DNA of 64,000 bases from Chamaelirium japonicum (Eukaryota; Streptophyta; Magnoliopsida; Liliales; Melanthiaceae): positions 68,634,216 to 68,698,215 of the forward strand of contig OX393553.1 in NCBI GenBank assembly GCA_947650365.1. Reading direction: 5' to 3'. Positions 11,867-22,820 of the stretch are shown here, in pieces (the first letter of the stretch is position 1; each line of letters starts with the position of its first letter). A program made the translations under genes and the position numbers. The notes below the pieces were generated by a model. That model was given only the letters and a program-made list of their open reading frames with translations, did no database searches and had not been told where the DNA came from.

Positions 11867-12838
11867 TTAAGTTCGTAAAGGACACTCTCTTTTCTTATGA
11901 CCACTCTGGCCACAGATGTAGCATACCCCCTTCAACGGGCATTCCTTTCGAACATGACCCTCTCGTCTGCAGTTATGACATACTAACTGCTCCTGACCTT
12001 TTCCTCCGCCAATATCAACTTGAGGTTTGGTTGAAGTCTTTTGTCGCTTATTGCAGTGCTCTTCCTGATGCCCTTCTAGGAATCTCCTAGATTCCTCTAC
12101 TTCGCACTCTACAGCCATTGCTCGATTAACCACCTCTTCATAAGACTGACCTAAGAATGCAGAAAGTTTTCCTCTGATCTCCGGCTTTAGGCCATACTCA
12201 AAATGTCTGGCCCTTCGGGCGTCAGTCGCTACTTGGTGCAGGGCATATCTGGAAAGTTCCGAAAACTTGGCCTCATACTGTGCCACAGTGCGAGACCCCT
12301 CGTCAAGGGCCAGAAACTCCATCTCCATCCGGTTCTGTACGGTCACAGGGAAGAACTTCCTTCGAAATAATTCCTCGAACTCCGGCCAGGTAATAGCTCC
12401 TCGATCAGCTGCCCTCGAACTCAAGACTGACTGCCACCAAAAGTCAGCCTCTGCCTCGAACTGGTATGAGGCAAGAGTAACTCGTCGTTCTCCAGTGACC
12501 TCCAAAACATCTAGGACCTTTTTCATCTGCTGAAACCACCTATCTGCCTCCAAGGGGTCTGGCTCACCCTTGAAGGTTGGAGGTCCCATTGCCTTGAAGT
12601 TCTTTAACAACTTCCCTTGTCGCTCGCCCTCCACCTGCTGGCGAGCTTGTGCCTGGGCAAGGGCAGCCTGAGCTAGGCTAGTCTGCTGCTGGGCTACTAT
12701 TTGCTGTTGCGCAACAGTAGCCTGTTGCTGCTGAACCATGGTGGTCATCCCTTGGAGCATCTCTATTATCCTCGTAGTGTCGTCAGACCCGGAGGACGAC
12801 TCTACTCCGTTACCGCTTCTAGTACCCGCCATCTGCAA
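11867..12838 (-). CDS. gag: Gag polyprotein of the TR-GAG element
   Basis: A 323-residue ORF begins about 80 bases after the primer-binding site and ends in TAA. The N-terminal third has a glutamine-rich, coiled-coil-like stretch (about residues 30-75, runs of QQQ and AQAQA). A central retrotransposon gag domain follows (about 90-220, with PPTFKGEPDPLEADRWFQQM and later RMEMEFLALDEGSRTVAQYE). Two CCHC zinc knuckles close the protein (CHNCRREGHVRKEC and CYICGQSGHKKREC). This is the arrangement of Ty3/gypsy gag, which forms the virus-like particle and binds RNA. The stop falls four codons after the second knuckle, where autonomous relatives run on into protease. The frame is intact, which fits the youth of the element. 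Confidence 0.93.
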   Translation of the reverse strand: MQMAGTRSGNGVESSSGSDDTTRIIEMLQGMTTMVQQQQATVAQQQIVAQQQTSLAQAALAQAQARQQVEGERQGKLLKNFKAMGPPTFKGEPDPLEADRWFQQMKKVLDVLEVTGERRVTLASYQFEAEADFWWQSVLSSRAADRGAITWPEFEELFRRKFFPVTVQNRMEMEFLALDEGSRTVAQYEAKFSELSRYALHQVATDARRARHFEYGLKPEIRGKLSAFLGQSYEEVVNRAMAVECEVEESRRFLEGHQEEHCNKRQKTSTKPQVDIGGGKGQEQLVCHNCRREGHVRKECPLKGVCYICGQSGHKKRECPLRT

Positions 12839-12919
12839 AGTAACTATCTACGTTAGAATACTACACCAAGACCTAAACTCTAACTCCTACACTCCTAACC
12901 CCTAGAATCATATCCCTAA

Positions 12920-12931
12920 GCTCTGATACCA
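12920..12931 (-). other. Primer-binding site (initiator-Met tRNA)
   Basis: On the minus strand it reads TGGTATCAGAGC, the standard complement to the 3' end of plant initiator tRNA-Met, two bases from the end of the 5' LTR. It fixes the orientation of the element. Confidence 0.95.
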
Positions 12932-12933
12932 GC

Positions 12934-15906
12934 TGTCACGCCCCAGAAATCTGAAGACCGATTCCTGGGGTGTGAGGTGAGAAAGGAAGAGGGTTCTGGG
13001 TATGGTTACCTAACTATGCCAATTTAGGATTCTCATTGGGCTCTTTCTACGCTCACACACAAGCAAATGAAAGAAGGGGGAGGAACAAAAGATCAGGCTC
13101 GACCTTTAAAAGGATATCCTTTCAGTAAATGCGACCCAACGGTGTCACAACATACTGACAGAATATTCTCTAAAGGAGCACGAGGCTCAAGCCTCCGACG
13201 GCGAGCCGAGTATCTCACCCGCTCCGGAGCACTCAGTGCATCTGTCTGAAGGTCCTATCTACTGGGCTTGTCGAATTAGGTCAATTATTCGTCTTATATT
13301 TTTGTGGTGATCTAAACTAGGCTTGGGGCCTTGAGGAGAGGCTTACCCAAAAATTCAGCTGGCACATTACTACTATCAAACTCAGAGCACTTAACTAAAG
13401 AACTTATAAACTCTTATTCCAATTCATGTCGATTACATCGAATGAAAAGTACTACTACAAAAATTGACATACTAAAAAGGAAGACAAGCTAGGACTCCAA
13501 CTCTGTCTCTGAACTACCACCGCTACTCCGGTCCTGAGCCTCTAACCTGCATAAGAGTCTACTCGTGGGAAAGAGTAGCCCCCAATGGAAAATTGGGAGA
13601 TTAGCCAATTTAATGGCTAGCGACATCCTAATAGTCTTTAATAATATGAGACAACATATTGAATTAAATTACATTAACAGTTTAAGTGTTTATGAAGTTT
13701 ACAGAAGATTAACCTAAGCCTACCAGTAGTCTATGTTAACATGCAATTCCTACTGTCACTAGGTTATCTACCATACAGTCCGTTAGATATTCTACAGTGC
13801 TTAATTATAAATTACAATATAAATCATATATCATAAAGCGAACCCCGGGTATTCTGTTCATCCATTATAATAGTAAAATAGCTTTGATGTTTTATCCCGG
13901 GATTCGCACCGCACTCACAACCCATACATCACAGTTACTCTCGCCCGTATTCCCGTGTGCCCGGGTCTCCACACTCCCTTTAGGAGGGTGGGACTCGATA
14001 ATTATTAGTTATTCAATTTATTGTTGAATTTAAGGGAATCCTAATTACGGTGTCCATACAATCAAAAGCAATCATTATTATTATTTTATTAATATTTTAA
14101 GCATGCGTCGCCGGACTCGCGACTCCGCATGCAAGGCGGGGTCCACTTGACCACATGCGACGATGCCCGGCGGGGCCCGCATGCAGTGTCATGGACACCT
14201 ACCCTTAGTCATTCTCATTTCCCACTATTAAAGACCACGCAATGGTAGTAGATGTCACCTGGTCGACGTGCACGGACTCCTGTCTCTGGCCTCTGCTCCG
14301 TCCTCGGCTGGATCGTCCCGGTACAACTAGTAATTTCAATCACACGAGCATATATTAAAATCTAAGTCGGTGAGTCCCTACAAGGGTGAGAAAGCCAAGT
14401 CGGGGCTCGGTTCGTCTTTCGCCCGAAACGTCCTCGGGCTAGGGTTTTGGGTTCAGAAAGATAATTTACAGACGGACTCATGGCCCTACCGAGTCTAAAC
14501 TCGGAGCGGAGGTACTAACTAGTCTCGATAGGTCGAAACTTGGGACGACCGGGTGGGTACGAGGGTTGTTCGAGTGTGACCTGGTTTAGCTTGGCAAATC
14601 CGCCATCGGGCCGATCAACAACAATACCACAAAAAAAATAAAACAATTCTACCCTAGGCTTTTGGCTTCGGGTACTCGACCAAAACCGACGAGTCATGGG
14701 TTATACTAAGCCAAAGGTCGGCTGGGTAAGTTCGGTCAGTGGGCACAAGTCATCCAATTGCCATAGCAAAGGAAGGGACGGTGTCGGTGACTGTTGGTAG
14801 GGTCGATGGCCACTCAAGATGGTCGAATGCCATCGCCCAATTGCCGGCCACATGTATGGCGGCCATGGCTGCAGCAGGAGAAGAAGAAAACCATGGGTAG
14901 GGATCTCGGCGGGTCGGCAGATTCAACAGTACAAAAGAAAAAAAGAAAAATAGGGGAATCAGGGGAGGCGACTGACCTGAATCAATAGGGAGTCGTTGGC
15001 TCCGGCTGCGACTCCTCCGGCCGGTTATTCTCCGGCGCCAAGCACGCAAAACCCCACCGAAAGAGAGGAAGGAGAGAGATCGGGGCGATCGGATGGAGAG
15101 ATCAGAGGGGGATCGGATCGGGCTGGGTCTAGGGCTTAGTTTTTATAGGGGAGAGGGCTGCGGGTATCTCGGAGGAGATCGGGTCGAGGGTAACGGGGAG
15201 ATAGAGATGAGAGGGAAGGGATCAGGATTTGGGGGAATCGGGATTGAGAGGGATCGCGCAGGGGGATCGGATCGGGTTGAGGGAAAATCGGAAGGGGATC
15301 GGGTCTGATGGGTTTCGGCTGAGAGATAGGGGGGGAAATAGAGATGAGATCGATCGGTTTTGAGAGATAGAGGAGGGAGGGAGAGATCGGGTTAGAGAGG
15401 GAGAGATAGAGAGAGGGACGCCCTGTTATTGGGTTGGGTTGGGTTGGCTGAATATTTGAAAGGTTGGTTGAATGGTTTGGTTAAAAAGGGGTTTGGGTTT
15501 TAGATAAAGAGAGGGAGTGCTGGGTTCGGTTGGGTTTTTAAATTTTTTTTTTTTTAACATTATTTTATTTTATTTTATTTCTTACCAACAAGCATTGCTC
15601 GCAAATTAAGCAAGGCTCGCACCTGGGCTCGCATCGCACCGAGACGGGCCGGTGCGCAAACTTCACGAGTCCGACAGACTCGCCTAAAAACCTTTTATTC
15701 TAGTTAATTTAAATTATCAAGACAATCATGCCATGCCTCCAGCGTCGCCTAGCGACCCGGACCCGGGGCCCACTGCCCGGTCCAACTCGTGTTCAAACAC
15801 ACACCATCGACAGCCATAAATGCGAAACAAAACAATCAATTTAGCAACAAATAAAAAATAATAATATAACTGGGCTGCCCTGAAATTAAACGTACCGGTT
15901 ATTACA
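12934..15906 (-). repeat. 5' LTR of the TR-GAG element
   Basis: 2973 bp, TG...CA, next to the primer-binding site. By eye it differs from the 3' LTR at about twelve single positions plus one poly-T length change, so the two are roughly 99.5% identical and the insertion is recent. Confidence 0.95.
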
Positions 15907-16002
15907 GAGCTGCTTCGGAGCCCGTTGGCGTGTGAAAAGTCATCCTCCACTCATCACTTCCAGTGAATCGGATCCCGTGAGGAGCCCGTTAGAGATGCTC
16001 TA

Positions 16003-16165
16003 AAAGAACAGAGGCAGGATGAAAAATTGAAGATAGAAAAAAAAAAAAAAGCTTATATTTTATTCAATTTTTACTTATTTACATGTGGATTTATATATAA
16101 TAGAATGATTTTATTTCTGTATGATCGTAACTAGCAGACAGATTCAAAATCACCAATTGGGGAAT
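16003..16165. repeat. Segmental duplication copy A, right part
   Basis: Matches 18050-18215 (shared GAAAAATTGAAGATAGAAA, TTTTTACTTATTTACATG, GATTCAAAATCA). It is the continuation of 3788-4958 across the large insertion. No coding content. Confidence 0.8.
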
Positions 16166-16187
16166 TTGGGACATGAGGATCGGTACA

Positions 16188-17056
16188 TTAATTATTAGTA
16201 TTTTTTCATGTTTACCCTTAACAAAGTTTGATATTGCAGAGAAACCCCTATGTGTTATCTTTTACTTGTTTTTGAGGAATTAAAAGATAGAGTTCTGTGT
16301 CATCAAATACTTTGGCAACCCTTTACATAAATTATTTTTGCTAAAAGGAAAATATATCTAATGTTTTGACCATTTGAATTGCTTGGTAATTGTGCACTGA
16401 CTACAATCAGGGGTAAAATGGTTATAAAGTTGGACATTTTTATTTTTTTGGCAAAAATCGAGATATGCACCGGTGCCTAGAGAATTATGTAAAGCGAAGG
16501 GGGTTCACTGTAACATCAATCATTGTTGGGGGGTATATATGTAAAAATCCGATAAATATAATGAGTAGTGATTCCAATTCCATATGATGGCGGTATTGAT
16601 GCATCTACAACCATCGGTTTGGGCTGAATGCCATTCACTTGTTGGGTTGCCTACCGTCGAACGACTGTGATCAATCAGCACCCGCCACCTTACATATGGG
16701 ACGTTTTGTTAGATCATTTCCCAATTGTAAAAATGCAAAGACAAGGGCGATCTTTCCCACCACCTTCACGACCTAATCCTTTGTCTTTCGATGATGATTA
16801 TTAGTCCGGGGGGGGGGGGGGGGTTGACTATGTTTTTTCTTTCTTTTTCTCTCCACTCTCTTGGAGGATTTGATTCTATTGCCTTCTCAAATGTCTACCA
16901 ACTCTCTACCCAAAAAAAATGTCTACTTCTTGTTGTAAGTGTACCTTTTGGATGGAATAATCTTGAATCGTAATGCGGAATTCAAAGGCTATGTGTTACT
17001 GTAATGAGCTTGGAGGTTCGAGGACTCTATTTTTCTAGTAGAAAGCATTTGTTAAA
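16188..17056. repeat. Segmental duplication copy B, left part
   Basis: Collinear with 3788-4943, without the hAT-type MITE. It contains a G16 run at 16808-16823. Copy B resumes at 18034-18215 after the Mutator-like element. No coding content. Confidence 0.8.
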
Positions 17057-18042
17057 GAGTGGGGGTATGTACAACCCTCGATTTGCACTAGGCCATCTTT
17101 ATCTGTATATATCCCATAACTTATTACGACTTGTTGTTTGTAGCCCACTAACTATATATTAAAACGCGTCACAATCTGTTTACAACCCATATGTATGGAC
17201 GATTTTATCCCTACATGCTTTCTCATCTTCTTTCGCCTCCTCTTCTTTCCTCCTCCCTTCTCCTCCTCTTTTTTCTTCCCCTTCTTCCTCCTCTTTTTCC
17301 TATGATGTGCCCTTGACACTCGCCATTCATCGCCGCCTGCCGCCCACCACTGCCCGTCCAACCCGTCGTCGCCATATCCTCTTCTTTCTCCTCCTCCCCT
17401 TCTTCTTCCTCCTCTTTTCCTCCTGCCCTTCATCCTTATCTTCCTCCTCCCTCCTTTTTCTTCCCCTTCTTTCTCCTACTCTTTCCCTCCTCATCCTCCC
17501 TAAAATCATAGCATTCAACCGTACCAGTTCGAACACACCTTCGATCTGTGCATTCGGTAACCCCGGAAGAATGCATAGAAGGGGCATTCGGCCACCAAGT
17601 CTGAATGTCGCTTTTGTACATTCTACCACGGTGGCTAAATGCACAAAAGGTGCATTTGGATTGGTATAGCCAAATGCTATGGTTTCAGGGGGGGGGGGGA
17701 AGAGGAGGAGGAAGAAGGGGAAGAAAAAGGAGGGAGGAGGAAGAGGAGGAGACAGTGATGACCTGTTGGATGGGCGGCAGCACGCAACGGGTGGCACGGG
17801 CACGATAGAGGAAAAAAATTAGGCATGTTGCTTTTAGACGGGAGTTGCCTTCGGTATTTCGAAGATACATGAAAGGCATTTCAGTCATTTCATATCTCAA
17901 GTCATTTCCATTTCACTTCAGGACTACTTCCAATCACACTAGAAGCTGTCTACAATCATGTGTAAAATCGATATAAATTTTAATAGCTAAAGAACTGCCT
18001 AGAGCAAATCGAGAGTTGTATATAGACTCACCCTTTGTTAAA
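17048..18042. mobile_element. Mutator-like non-autonomous element with polypurine/polypyrimidine interior
   Basis: The element spans 17057-18033 (977 bp) between perfect 9-bp target duplications TTTGTTAAA (17048-17056 and 18034-18042). Terminal inverted repeats run at least 30 bp (left end contains ACAACCCTCGATTTGC; right end, reversed, ACAACTCTCGATTTGC) and extend imperfectly to about 50 bp. The 9-bp duplication and long inverted ends are typical of Mutator-like elements. The interior has pyrimidine-rich blocks (17217-17300, 17376-17503) and a purine-rich block (17688-17750) that are roughly inverted, so it could fold back. Overlapping ORFs on both strands follow from this simple composition. 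No transposase is present. Copy A near 4935-4943 shows the empty site. Confidence 0.9.
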
Positions 18043-18215
18043 TCACGAACCATAATAGAATAGGGACACAATGGAAAATTGAAGATAGAAAATGAGAGAA
18101 AAGAGCTAATGTTTTATTTAATTTTTACTTATTTACATGCTTATTTATATATAATAGAAAGATTTTAATTATGTATGATCATAACTAGCCGTCCGATTCA
18201 AAATCAAATTTATAA
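18043..18215. repeat. Segmental duplication copy B, right part
   Basis: Pairs with 4944-4958 joined to 16003-16165, showing the site before the TIR element at 4958-16002 went in. Confidence 0.75.
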
Positions 18216-18255
18216 ATAAAGATAAGATAACAACAATTTCAATACTCCCCCTTAC

Positions 18256-18600
18256 ACCGAGCATAGGCATATGTTTTTTTGTTAGACCGGCCAGGCAGTC
18301 AAAAACCACGACGCTAGAGCAAGTACTCAAAGAGATCCGAAAATCAAAATAGGGGATGCAGCGGCTGCTATTTATTAATACCATAATCCCGTGAACATGA
18401 CATCAACGTCCACGATTCGCACGCACAAACAAGGCACAATGTTCTTGAGGGAAAGTTCACTCCACGGTGTCCAAAATGGGAATCGAACAGGTCACCACTC
18501 CAACATTGGAGAGAGGAAATACTACCACGACGAAGCCGAAGAGCCCATTGGTAAGGATAGACATACTGATAAACTTGTTGATCAAGGCACACAGCCACAA
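18256..18600. repeat. Dispersed repeat, copy 1
   Basis: Shares blocks with 20165-20410: TGAACATGACATCAACG, CGCACAAACAAGGCA, and TCCACxxTGTCCAAA followed by a GGGA(A/G)TCGAAC motif. Overall similarity looks like roughly three quarters. The family is not recognised and both copies lack an intact ORF. Confidence 0.6.
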
Positions 18601-18815
18601 TAGCAGTTTTATTTGCCTTTCTTTATGGATTATTGATATGGGAGGGCTTAAAACGTTACGGGCCAAAACAACTCCAAATCGTTGATTTTATCGGTGGCAT
18701 GACACATATGGAAATCCCACAACCGGTCTTTGTTTAATTTATAGGTGGAGCTTCCCCTTTTTACCTGGCGGCAAGCTTAATTTGCTCGGCCGTTTTTTAG
18801 TTCTATCAGGCTACG

Positions 18816-19365
18816 ATGCGCCTCCCCCCACAGGCCTATGCTCCGGTGCGGGCCCAAACACTTTTTTCGGTTCACTGGACGCCGTCAGACACTAGTTTCC
18901 TCAAGCTTAACTTTGATGGCTCTTATGACCTACGACGACTCTGCGAAGGGGCAAGGGTGAAGCTCAGGGATCACCGAGGAATGGTGCTAGCTGTAGATTC
19001 TGTTGATTTATGTTGCTCCTCTGCATTTGAAGCTAAAATGCGGGCTCTTTGGACCAGTCTCCGTTTGGTCAGTCGCAGATGGCCTTCGACAGCGTTTCTC
19101 ATTGAAGGAGACTCGCAAGCGGTGCTGGCTAGCCTTGTCTCTTCTAAGCCGGCAGAGGCGATTGTTTATGATTGTCGCTCCCTAGCTCCTTCAGGACATT
19201 AAGGTCCGTGGAATCTCACATGTGTTTCGGGAGGGGAATATGGTTGCAGATTGGATAGCTCAAGTTATGTGTAGGACGGGTGTCTGTTTGGCCATCGTCA
19301 ATGATCTACCACGGGACCTCAAGGATCTGGTTTTGGTGGATGTCTCTGGCCACCCATGGGCGTGA
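18816..19365 (+). pseudogene. LINE-derived RNase H domain remnant
   Basis: The first 128 codons encode WTPSDTSFLKLNFDGSY, then AFEAKMRALWTSL and FLIEGDSQAVLASL. These are the first Asp (DGS), Glu (FEAK) and second Asp (GDSQ) blocks of the RNase H-like (RVT_3) domain found at the end of plant L1-type LINEs. A stop follows SLAPSGH at 19202, and the next block, HVFREGNMVADWIAQ, continues in another frame, so there is a frameshift near 19190-19205. The last block ends at a TGA near 19365. No reverse transcriptase lies upstream, so only the 3' end survives. Confidence 0.8.
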
Positions 19366-19531
19366 GGCAACTATTGCTTTTGGTTTGGTCTGAAGGACCT
19401 ATTAGTGTAGTTTGGAAACCAAAACGAAAAGGTTTATTCGTCTTTCTTTTCTACACAACCTTTATGGATTGATCCCTTGAAATCAGGATTCGCAAATTGT
19501 GAAGGATTGCTCTAAATCAATAATACCCATA

Positions 19532-19991
19532 TGAGAAATTACAGAGTGGAAATGGGTCGGGTCGAGTCGGGTCGGGTTTGCATTGGGTTGAGACATAGGT
19601 ACAGGGGCAAAACATCTCTGGGCCATTAAATTGACCCCACTCGACCTGTTTAACCCGTTTAATTAAAGGATCAGGTCATTTCATGTTTGGTTTGGTTTGG
19701 TTTCTCCATAGATTTAAAACCTGATGCAAATGCTATCAAGTCATGTATTCGCTATAAAATCTCTGGGCCATTAAATAAACACGCGGGGTTGACCTTACCC
19801 ATTAAATAAATGGTTTGTTACAAGGGTCGAGTTGTATACGGGTTGACCCGACCCATTAAACAGACGAGTCAATCGGGTCCACCTGTCTATGGCCCGAACT
19901 AATTTAGGCTAAACCCAAACCCAAACCCAAACCCACTAACTTCAGGCCGGGTTCGTGGATCGGGTCAAGGATTGCCATCCCTATGAGAAAT
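19532..19991. mobile_element. hAT-type MITE, GACCCG-rich family, second copy
   Basis: The element (19540-19983) is flanked by perfect 8-bp repeats TGAGAAAT (19532-19539 and 19984-19991). Its right end, reversed, is TAGGGATGGCAAT; the left end is a degenerate TACAGAGTGGAAAT. The interior has the same GGGTCGGGTCG motifs as 4474-4899. No ORF. Confidence 0.85.
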
Positions 19992-20164
19992 ACATAAATT
20001 TGTCACTTGACGGTCATCGTCCCCACCCTTTTTTGGGTCCCCCACTGTTGAGTCCTTAGCGTTGGCGCTATATAGTGTTGAACCCATTTGAGCCGGACCC
20101 AACCAAACCTATTTGGGCTCGACGCATTAACCCCATTTGGGCATGACCCAATTAAAGAATTATT

Positions 20165-20410
20165 TTTATGGATCGGCCAGGCAGAGGTCATGATGCTTGA
20201 GCATGGGCTCAAAGAGGTCCGGAGATCGAAACGGAGAAGGCAGTATAACTGGTATTTTATTAAATTCGATAATCTCGTGAATATGACATCAACGGTCAGG
20301 ATTCACATGCGCAAACAAGGCAACAACAGTATGATGGAAAGCTCGATCCACTATGTCCAAACCGGGAGTCGAACATGGATCCTCTCCAACAAGGGCCAAA
20401 CCCAATAAGC
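20165..20410. repeat. Dispersed repeat, copy 2
   Basis: Homologous to 18256-18600 (same order of shared blocks). It runs into a 46-bp unit present twice at 20393-20484, GGGCCAAACCCAATAAGCCT. Confidence 0.6.
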
Positions 20411-20785
20411 CTACTGGGGGTAACCCATTAATCCAATTGGGCCAAACCCAATAAGCCTACTGGGGGTTACCCATTAAGCTTCTGGGCTTATCCTATTAAC
20501 CCTATTGGGCTCAGACCAATAATCAAGTCCCATTAGATATTTTTCAGCCCAATTAAATTCAACCATATTTACTATTTTGCCCCCGAATAATACTTTAGTC
20601 ATAACTTGACCAAACAGAATCCAGTTCTGTTTGCGGCCACGCACTCTTAGGGACTTAACCTACACTTCTACAATAGAATTATGGAGAAGTGAAGCAATTA
20701 ATGCATGTTATGACCAATAAACTCTAATAATTTATTAATAAAATAATTTAGGGAGTTCTGGAATTTCGTATCACCGTTTCTCCAC

Positions 20786-21041
20786 TAAGGGTCTGTTTGG
20801 TTGGAGGGAGTTGAAACCGGTGTGTTCCAACTCCCGCGTGTTTTTCTAAAGCGGCTGTTTGGTTTCATGCGGAGGCGGACGACCAGATGAGTTTCAACTC
20901 CTTTGTGGGTTTCGATTGTATAGAAAACGTGTGAGTTTGTACCCCACGGTTTTCAGGTGGAGTTCCAACTCATTCCGTTTGTACCCCACGCGTGAGTTGG
21001 AACATGCCGATTCCAACTCCCTCCAACCAAACAGACCCTAT
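20786..21041. mobile_element. PIF/Harbinger-like MITE
   Basis: A 250-bp element at 20789-21038 has long, nearly perfect terminal inverted repeats starting GGGTCTGTTTGGTTGGAGGG. It is flanked by TAA on the left and TAT on the right, close to the TWA target typical of Harbinger/Tourist MITEs. Non-coding. Confidence 0.85.
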
Positions 21042-21134
21042 GGTAGGGGAGTTGATCCATAAGTATTTTTGTTCATTAATGTTGTTAGAAATATATAGAT
21101 TAATGCTATTATGTGATACATACAAATCTTCTCA

Positions 21135-21225
21135 AGCCAAGGTGTGGGGCTTACCTAGAACGTCGTAGGTTTGAGGCTTGTCTAGAACATCGTAGGTGTA
21201 GGGCTTGCCTGGAACACCATAGATG
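21135..21225. repeat. Short tandem repeat, three degenerate units
   Basis: Units of about 37 bp built on GGCTTxxCTxGAACxxCxTAG-like sequence recur three times. Nothing else is recognised around it. Confidence 0.65.
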
Positions 21226-22820
21226 GTGAGACCAACCTAGCAATTGGTCTCAAGTTGGTCAATAGTTCCCCTATAGATACATGTGTCGATGATAATGTTG
21301 AGACTCATTCCACTATAGATATATGTGTTGTAAACCTTGCAGGGCACGAGCAGTCGAGAGAGACTGAGCAGACGTAGTTGGAGGGCGAGAACGCATAATA
21401 CGAACCATTTTATGAAGACACCACTACACCCCTATGAAGGGGATATGGAGAAACATGATGCCATTGTACTCTTTTATTCTATTGATAATGTAATCAGGCA
21501 ATGTAATAAAATGTTACATGAATAAAATGTGTTTCCATACTATTTGAGTAAGGAAAAGTTATGCAAAGGAACCTTCCTTCTTACACCCGAGACTTGTCAA
21601 TTTAAGTCTTAAAGATTAAATAGGAAAATCTGGAGCATGACAGCTTGGCATTGTAATAAATGTGAGTAATTAGATACGGTCTGCTGAGAGCGGATTTGTT
21701 AATGCAATAGAATCACTCTAAGCACAAAAATAAGATGGGGGGGCGGGGGTATAGATTGCTATCAAATTTAAAACTTAATCGAATATATTCTGCCCTAATC
21801 AAAGAATATAACTAGGAAAATAAAAATATCAATCTCAAAGATGGCACGTGATATTTTTACCATGGTTCGAATCAACATAGGTTCCTATATCCACGAGACA
21901 ATATCTGAGTCTATGCACTAAATGAGGGTAATATGGTACAAGTCAGACACTATACTATCACACGGCTTAGCCTTATTGGCTCTGCCTCCATTGATGCACG
22001 TGATCTCTTCAACTAGCAATCCACACAGAAAACACCTTCACTTAGTGTCTTTGATCCTCGTACACATGATGTTGACACACAACTATCGTCTTCTCCAAAT
22101 GAGAGGTTTTCAGTAACCACCCGAAGTAGTACCTTGAAGTCAAAACACAACCTCGAAATAATTCGTTAGGAGGACGAAATTCAATCTCATATGTGAGGGG
22201 ATGAAAGGAATCTCGTCTTCCTATGTGATATGCAAATATGAGGAAGAACAAGTCCTGAGTTCTATCTATCTCTTCACTAAGAACAAGATGAAAGAACACA
22301 TCTCTTCTAGTGGATTAAACTTGAAGCACTGAGAGAAATTCCCTATAAACCTCAACAAGATGAAATCTTAAAGCTCAAGAGGTTGGCATCATTAATTCGA
22401 GATAATGTACAAGGCTATATATAGGCTCGGCAATGTAATAGAATCACAAACCTATACACTTAATGACTCCTACATGATCAGACCAGATTGTTCAAAATTG
22501 AGAAGCTGATAAGTGAGTTCAACATATTCAATCGATCGGAGTATGCAAAAACCCGACTCGTCTGCAAGTCATCTATTCCGATCGTTCGGACTCTAAGCAT
22601 AGATCGGTCAGACGCTGACTCTAAGGGTTGCTAGTAGTAACTAACTTCCCTAGCTTGAATGATATTCAAAAATTTGTCAGTAATAAGAGTGCTATATTAT
22701 AGTAAAAATGATGCAAGTATGGCAAACATAAGAACATGTAGGGGGGGAGACATTAAAGCTTCATAAGATATTACAATGCATAATTGAATGTAAACTGTCT
22801 TAAATACACACAATACAATA
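21226..22820. other. Intergenic DNA without recognised features
   Basis: Small ORFs occur at 21337-21525, 21922-22116 and 22042-22299 (minus) without recognisable motifs. No bounded transposon or RNA gene was found. Confidence 0.4.

Larger units (their letters stand above)
5923..15911 (-). mobile_element. Gag-only LTR retrotransposon (TR-GAG type)
   Basis: A complete element at 5928-15906 is flanked by perfect 5-bp target duplications GAGCT (5923-5927 and 15907-15911). LTRs of about 2.97 kb lie at 5928-8901 and 12934-15906; each runs TG...CA and they differ at only about a dozen positions by eye. The element reads on the minus strand. Its primer-binding site TGGTATCAGAGC, matching initiator-Met tRNA, is at 12920-12931 next to the 5' LTR, and a purine-rich tract AAGGTGGGTAGGA abuts the 3' LTR at 8902-8914. 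Only gag (11867-12838) is present; no protease, reverse transcriptase, RNase H or integrase is seen in the 4-kb interior. This matches published non-autonomous TR-GAG elements, which need pol supplied in trans. The gag type points to Ty3/gypsy. Confidence 0.93.
4958..16002. mobile_element. Non-autonomous TIR element interrupted by an LTR element
   Basis: AGCATCTCCAACGGACT at about 4958 is mirrored at 15988-16002, which on the minus strand reads AGCATCTCTAACGGGCT. Between them are the LINE-derived array (4979-5740), about 180 bp of unique DNA, the 10-kb LTR element (5928-15906) and about 90 bp more, so without the LTR element it would be about 1.06 kb. The paralogous site in copy B (18043-18056) lacks the whole structure. 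I could not resolve a clean target-site duplication, so the superfamily is open. Confidence 0.5.

Noticed and set aside
17327-17803. 158-codon minus-strand ORF rich in Pro, Arg and Glu
   Set aside because: It comes from purine/pyrimidine tracts in a Mutator-like element and has no recognisable domain.
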